Shown piece by piece: positions 60,664 to 64,000 of a DNA stretch of 64,000 bases. Position 1 is the stretch's first letter; each line of letters starts with the position of its first letter. The stretch covers positions 434,001-498,000 of the forward strand of contig NZ_CP096980.1 in assembly GCF_002006355.2 (NCBI RefSeq), written 5' to 3'. A program made the translations under genes and the position numbers. The notes under the pieces were generated by a model that saw nothing but the letters and a program-made list of their open reading frames with translations, was not told the DNA's origin and ran no database searches. This DNA comes from Clostridium felsineum DSM 794. Lineage in GTDB: Bacteria > Bacillota > Clostridia > Clostridiales > Clostridiaceae.

Positions 60664-61701
60664 TTAATTCTTATAAGTAATTTGAGGTTTCAATTTTGCA
60701 ATTACTTTTATTAAATTGAATGATAAAAGATCATTTATTACCCTGTCAATACTTTTGTAAGCTTCAGGAGCTTCTTCGTATACTAAATTTATATCACTGC
60801 AAATAAGATTATAAGGGAAGTTTAGATTTCTTATATCTTTTTTAGAAAATTTTCCTTGGAGTTTTTCTTTTGCACCACTTCGTTTCCACTTTCGACCAGC
60901 TCCATGAGCCACTGAAAAGCCAGTTGAAATACAAGCATTTATTGGTTTTACGATATAGGAACAATCACCTCTAGAACCAGCAATTACTATATATTTTTCT
61001 AAAGCATTAGCAGCGCCTTTTCTGTGTATAATACAATCATTTTTTATTTCTAATCCATTGTGAACAGCCTCTATTTTTAAATTAACATTTTCTATATTTA
61101 AAGCATTACATAAATTTTGGGCTATGATTTGCCTATTTTCTTTTGCAAAATTTATGGCTTTTTTGTAGTCTAGAAGATAGTGGTCAAAGCCCTCACTTCC
61201 TTTTATAAGTCCATTTTGACATGAATAAGTTTCTACATATTGCCTTAGTATCGCTTCACCAAGACCGCGGCTTCCACTATGTACTAATAAGTAGACCTTG
61301 TCTTTGTCAAAATTGCAAGCATCAGTTTCATCCATAAACTTATCTATAGTGGTGAATTCTGCAAAGTGATTTCCGGCACCTATAGTTCCAAGATTAAAGT
61401 TAGCTTTATTTAAATTCCCTAATCTAAAGTCAGAAAGAAGTTTCATAGCTTTCTTTATTTTAAATTTCTTTTTATTCATAGAGGTTTCAAATAGGCTTAC
61501 AGAACAACCAATATCATTACCTATAAGATGAGGATATATAATTTTATTTGTAATAATTGAAACTCCTATAGGTGTTTTTCCAGGATGAAGATCTGGATAG
61601 CCAATAATGGATTCTACTCCTTTTAGTTTAGATAGGGATTTTATTTGCTCTATGGCATCTCCCTCAATCCATGATTTTTCGGTTTTAAAAATTTTATACA
61701 T
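60664..61701 (-). CDS. rtcB: RtcB family RNA ligase (PrfH-associated)
   Basis: 345 residues, shorter than canonical RtcB (about 400-480). The metal and nucleotide residues are intact: Asp63 and Cys66 in NDIGCSV, His112 in GAGNHFAEF, His141 in HSGSRG, His214 in EAVHNG, and the guanylylated His266 in AHGAGRKWKR. RtcB joins RNA 2',3'-cyclic phosphate or 3'-phosphate to 5'-OH ends with GTP and Mn2+. Co-transcription with prfH identifies the PrfH-linked branch (RtcB2), proposed to heal 16S rRNA cut by colicin E3-like nucleases. AAGGAG lies about 13 bases before the ATG, rather far. No rtcR or archease is adjacent. Confidence 0.94.
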   Translation of the reverse strand: MYKIFKTEKSWIEGDAIEQIKSLSKLKGVESIIGYPDLHPGKTPIGVSIITNKIIYPHLIGNDIGCSVSLFETSMNKKKFKIKKAMKLLSDFRLGNLNKANFNLGTIGAGNHFAEFTTIDKFMDETDACNFDKDKVYLLVHSGSRGLGEAILRQYVETYSCQNGLIKGSEGFDHYLLDYKKAINFAKENRQIIAQNLCNALNIENVNLKIEAVHNGLEIKNDCIIHRKGAANALEKYIVIAGSRGDCSYIVKPINACISTGFSVAHGAGRKWKRSGAKEKLQGKFSKKDIRNLNFPYNLICSDINLVYEEAPEAYKSIDRVINDLLSFNLIKVIAKLKPQITYKN

Positions 61702-62225
61702 GTAGTAATATTCTCTCCTTAGTGTGTTTAATTTGTTTTATTGAGAGAACATTTAATAATTATATACTAAACTGCTCTCACCATTAAATTTTCCATCATA
61801 TTAATCACAACCTTTACAATTTGATAAGATAATTTTATCAATATAAATTAGTAAAAGCAATAAATTGTGAGATAGATTAATCGAGTAAAGTAAAAAATGT
61901 ATTAATTGTAAAAAATTATAAAGTTTTGATTTTAATAGGCGATAATATGAGGGCAAATAAATATATTTAAATTACTGCATATTAAAAAAGCATAGAAAAT
62001 GTAATTTAATTAAATTCATTGAATATGCTAAAGGTAATAATAAATATATAAAAGCTTATACCATATTTAATTAATATAGAGCTTTCTTATGAACAGTAGT
62101 TTGTAGGGGAGCTCATTTATGGTTAAAATGACTAAATAGATTAAAGGTATGAGGAGTTTTAAAAGGATAGTTTAAAGTGAATTGTGAATGGATTTATCCT
62201 TTTGTAGGAAAACCCATTTATGAAT
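61702..62225. other. Gene-free stretch upstream of rtcB
   Basis: About 520 AT-rich bases. A TATAAT on the minus strand near 61760 could be the rtcB -10, but its -35 is poor. Only frames of ten codons or fewer are seen: ATGGTTAAAATGACTAAATAG near 62118 has a GGGGAG in front but encodes six residues. AAAAGGATA (62161-62169) and TATCCTTTT (62195-62203) could form a hairpin. No RNA gene is recognised. Confidence 0.6.
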
Positions 62226-62804
62226 TTATATAGCCTCTGATCTTTCGAAAAGTTTATCTATTATATCATATACTTCATCCCAAGAATAAAATCTTAAGAT
62301 ATTTGGATTTAACGGCTTCCTATTGTAATTTGTATCAATTAAAAGTACTTTAAAGCCAGCGTTTGAAAGTTCAATTGCATTATCATAATTATCTTCTATA
62401 AATAAATCACAGTTTAATTGCCTAGCTGTAGGAACCTTATGATGAGTACCCAGAATAAATAAATCATTGTAGGGAATTTTGTTTTTCCTTAAGTAGCTGT
62501 AGGTAAGAATTGTAAGATCTCTATCTCTTGCAGTTACAAAATAGATGTTATTTTTTAAGCTAAGCGTATGGATTACTGATTTGACATTTTTTCTTAATTT
62601 TTGATTAGTGTGAAGTTTATACTTATATTTTTTATAGAATTCATTGTACTGCTCTTCGGATACATTTAGTACTTTGTGTATATAATATTCTGTAGCATCA
62701 CCGTTTGTAATACTTGTATTAAAATGCTCATTACATAAATCAATCCAATAGTAAGCATCAGTAATAGTTCCATCAATATCAATGCAAATATTTAAATTTT
62801 TCAT
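62226..62804 (-). CDS. HAD-superfamily nucleotidase-like phosphatase
   Basis: 192 residues. HAD motif I is NICIDIDGTITD at residues 4-15, motif II is FVTARDRD near 91 with threonine, and motif III/IV is CDLFIEDNYDNAIELSNAGFKVLLIDT near 134-160. This matches the 5'(3')-deoxyribonucleotidase/YqfW-type group (NT5C), which dephosphorylates small substrates such as deoxynucleotides. The start is at 62804 because AAAGGGTG lies 6 bases upstream; the GTG at 62813 is part of that site. It is monocistronic and divergent from the aldo/keto reductase gene. Confidence 0.87.
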   Translation of the reverse strand: MKNLNICIDIDGTITDAYYWIDLCNEHFNTSITNGDATEYYIHKVLNVSEEQYNEFYKKYKYKLHTNQKLRKNVKSVIHTLSLKNNIYFVTARDRDLTILTYSYLRKNKIPYNDLFILGTHHKVPTARQLNCDLFIEDNYDNAIELSNAGFKVLLIDTNYNRKPLNPNILRFYSWDEVYDIIDKLFERSEAI

Positions 62805-62970
62805 GTACTTCACCCTTTCGTTTATATAGTAACTATAAATTTATAATACTAAATTAAAGTTAAGAATTCATTAAGGTAGTATTAAATATTCAATAAACAA
62901 TCGAATGTATATTTACTAGACAATTTTAATAACTTAAGTGTAAAATGATTTTAAATAGGGAGGGAATAAA

Positions 62971-63891
62971 ATGAAAAAAATAAATATAGCAAATGGTGAA
63001 CTTTCTAATGCTTCGGAGATTTCGCTTGGTTGCATGAGACTTAGTAAGCTTACAGTAAAAGAGGCAAGAAAGCTTATAAATACTGCACTTGAAGAGAAAA
63101 TAAATTTTTTTGATCATGCGGATATATATGGCGGTGGCAGAAGTGAAGAAGTTTTTTCTGAGGCTATTGATATGAAGCCTAGTATTAGAGAAGAACTTAT
63201 TATACAATCCAAATGTGGTATAAGAAAGGGATATTATGATTTTTCTAAAGAACATATATTGAATTCGGTAGATGGTAGCTTGAAAAGGTTAAAGACAGAT
63301 TATTTGGATGTACTACTGCTTCATCGTCCTGATGCGCTTATGGAGCCAGAAGAAGTAGCAGAAGCATTTGATATATTGAGTTCTAGTGGTAAGGTTAGGC
63401 ACTTTGGTGTTAGCAATGAAAATCCTATGCAAATTAAGCTTTTGAGCAAATATTTGAATCAAAAGATAATAATAAATCAACTTCAGTTTGGTGTTATGCA
63501 TACAGGAATAGTTGAAGCAGGAATAAATGTAAATATGAAAAATGAAGCTGCTATTAATCGAGATGACAGTGTGTTAGATTTTTGTCGTTTGCATGATATA
63601 ACTATTCAGCCGTGGTCTCCGTTTCAGTATGGATTTTTTGAAGGAGTATTTTTAGATAATGATAAATTTCCTGAGCTAAATAAGGTGGTAAATAAAATAG
63701 CAGAGGATCGAGAAGTAGAAAATACAGCAATAGCTATTGCTTGGATTTTAAGGCATCCAGCTAAAATGCAGCCAATAGTTGGAACAACAAATATTGATCG
63801 CCTAAAAAGCATTTGTAAAGCCTCAAAGGTAGAACTTACAAGACAAGAATGGTATGAAATATATAGAGCGGCAGGAAATAAACTGCCATAA
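62971..63891 (+). CDS. Aldo/keto reductase, YdhF-like
   Basis: 306 residues with the (beta/alpha)8 barrel of the aldo/keto reductase superfamily. The catalytic tetrad is visible: Asp in FFDHADIYGGGRSEE near 48, Tyr in the same segment, Lys in LIIQSKCG near 78 and His in VLLLHRPD near 113. The NADPH site lies at the C-terminus, IVGTTNIDRLKSICKA near 270. The spacing resembles E. coli YdhF, whose physiological substrate is not settled. GGGAGG precedes the ATG by 8 bases. It is monocistronic. Confidence 0.92.
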   Translation: MKKINIANGELSNASEISLGCMRLSKLTVKEARKLINTALEEKINFFDHADIYGGGRSEEVFSEAIDMKPSIREELIIQSKCGIRKGYYDFSKEHILNSVDGSLKRLKTDYLDVLLLHRPDALMEPEEVAEAFDILSSSGKVRHFGVSNENPMQIKLLSKYLNQKIIINQLQFGVMHTGIVEAGINVNMKNEAAINRDDSVLDFCRLHDITIQPWSPFQYGFFEGVFLDNDKFPELNKVVNKIAEDREVENTAIAIAWILRHPAKMQPIVGTTNIDRLKSICKASKVELTRQEWYEIYRAAGNKLP

Positions 63892-63912
63892 TTAGAAAGA
63901 GTAAATAAAATA

Positions 63913-63944
63913 TTCCCATTGTAATTTATGAATCACAATGGGAA
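63913..63944. terminator. Bidirectional terminator
   Basis: TTCCCATTGT (63913-63922) pairs with ACAATGGGAA (63935-63944); the minus strand continues into TATTTTATTT. Confidence 0.75.
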
Positions 63945-63953
63945 ATCACTTCG

Positions 63954-64000
63954 TTATGAAATCTTATCAAATGTAAAATTAAGACTTTTTAAATATTGTA
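63954..64000 (-). CDS. Possible C-terminus of a minus-strand gene
   Basis: An open frame enters from the right edge and ends with TAA at 63954 (last residues LKSLNFTFDKIS). The hairpin with a T-rich tail just downstream on the minus strand supports a gene end here. About 15 codons are too few to identify it. Confidence 0.4.
   Translation of the reverse strand, partial: QYLKSLNFTFDKIS

Noticed and set aside
61760..61830. Leader peptide MMENLMVRAV upstream of rtcB
   Set aside because: The likely -10 of rtcB lies after it, so it would not be on the transcript, and its ribosome site is poor.
1..64000. Riboswitch, tRNA or rRNA genes
   Set aside because: I looked for T-box, SAM, TPP, purine, cobalamin and guanidine-type cores, cloverleaf and rRNA signatures in the intergenic regions and saw none; a covariance-model scan would be needed to be certain.

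Overview
This is AT-rich, low-GC Gram-positive DNA. It carries a PolC-type replicative polymerase, Shine-Dalgarno sites close to AGGAGG, frequent TTG and GTG starts, dense intrinsic terminators, and clostridial gene families (hybrid cluster protein, CZB chemoreceptor, DUF6323/DUF6179-like pair). Secreted pectate lyases of the PL9 type and a secreted GH51 arabinofuranosidase point to a plant-degrading saccharolytic Clostridium, perhaps near C. acetobutylicum or C. felsineum. That genus-level guess is inference from content only. No rRNA, tRNA, CRISPR array or prophage was seen.

Layout. 1-3.4 kb: a truncated exported protein, an autoregulated TetR/DUF998 pair and a MATE exporter. 3.6-11 kb: polC and a SWIM/SNF2 helicase. 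11-15.7 kb: an OmpR-type two-component system divergent from a MacB-like ABC transporter, with 3.3 copies of a 109-bp tandem repeat between matching promoter elements. 15.7-21.3 kb: a GNAT enzyme, a decayed copy of a BlaR1-like gene, an intact BlaI/BlaR1-like pair with an unfamiliar sensor domain and twin BlaI-type operators, and a cytoplasmic CZB chemoreceptor. 21.3-29.8 kb: an LPXTG-anchored PL9 lyase, a GH51 enzyme, an uncharacterised gene pair and a TetR gene. 30-35.4 kb: a hydrolase behind a Fur-like box, then an MMPL exporter with a NarL-type two-component system that resembles B. subtilis YdfJ/YdfHI, including the tandem 12-mer operator. 35.6-43.2 kb: hcp behind a GTAAC-N4-GTTAC dyad, a second GNAT, a GPH sugar symporter, an MFS/TetR operon with a probable ATT start codon, a threonine aldolase and a flavodoxin.

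43.2-50.1 kb: an FG-GAP-like protein, an intact IS1182-type insertion sequence ending 8 bp from the stop codon of a heterodimeric ABC exporter operon, and the MarR regulator of that operon with two matching operators. 50.3-54.1 kb: an ICMT-like methyltransferase, then a LysR gene that probably controls an Old Yellow Enzyme-type Fe-S flavoprotein through a dyad near -64. 54.1-60 kb: a BAAT-like acyltransferase, an HsmA-like membrane protein, NudC, a seven-bladed PLL-like propeller, a small monooxygenase and a compact secreted PL9 lyase. 60-64 kb: an rtcB-prfH operon, which matches the recently described ribosome rescue and RNA repair module, a HAD nucleotidase, an aldo/keto reductase and the edge of another gene.

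Three themes link the genes. Pectin and arabinan breakdown and uptake involves the PL9, GH51 and GPH genes, with possible CcpA-type sites. Many small exporters sit beside their own regulator and a readable operator. Stress and repair functions include hcp, rtcB-prfH and nudC. The best candidates for unusual biology are the rtcB-prfH module, the BlaR1-like sensor fusion with an internal start and a decayed twin, the repeat array between the two-component promoters, and the ATT-initiated MFS gene.
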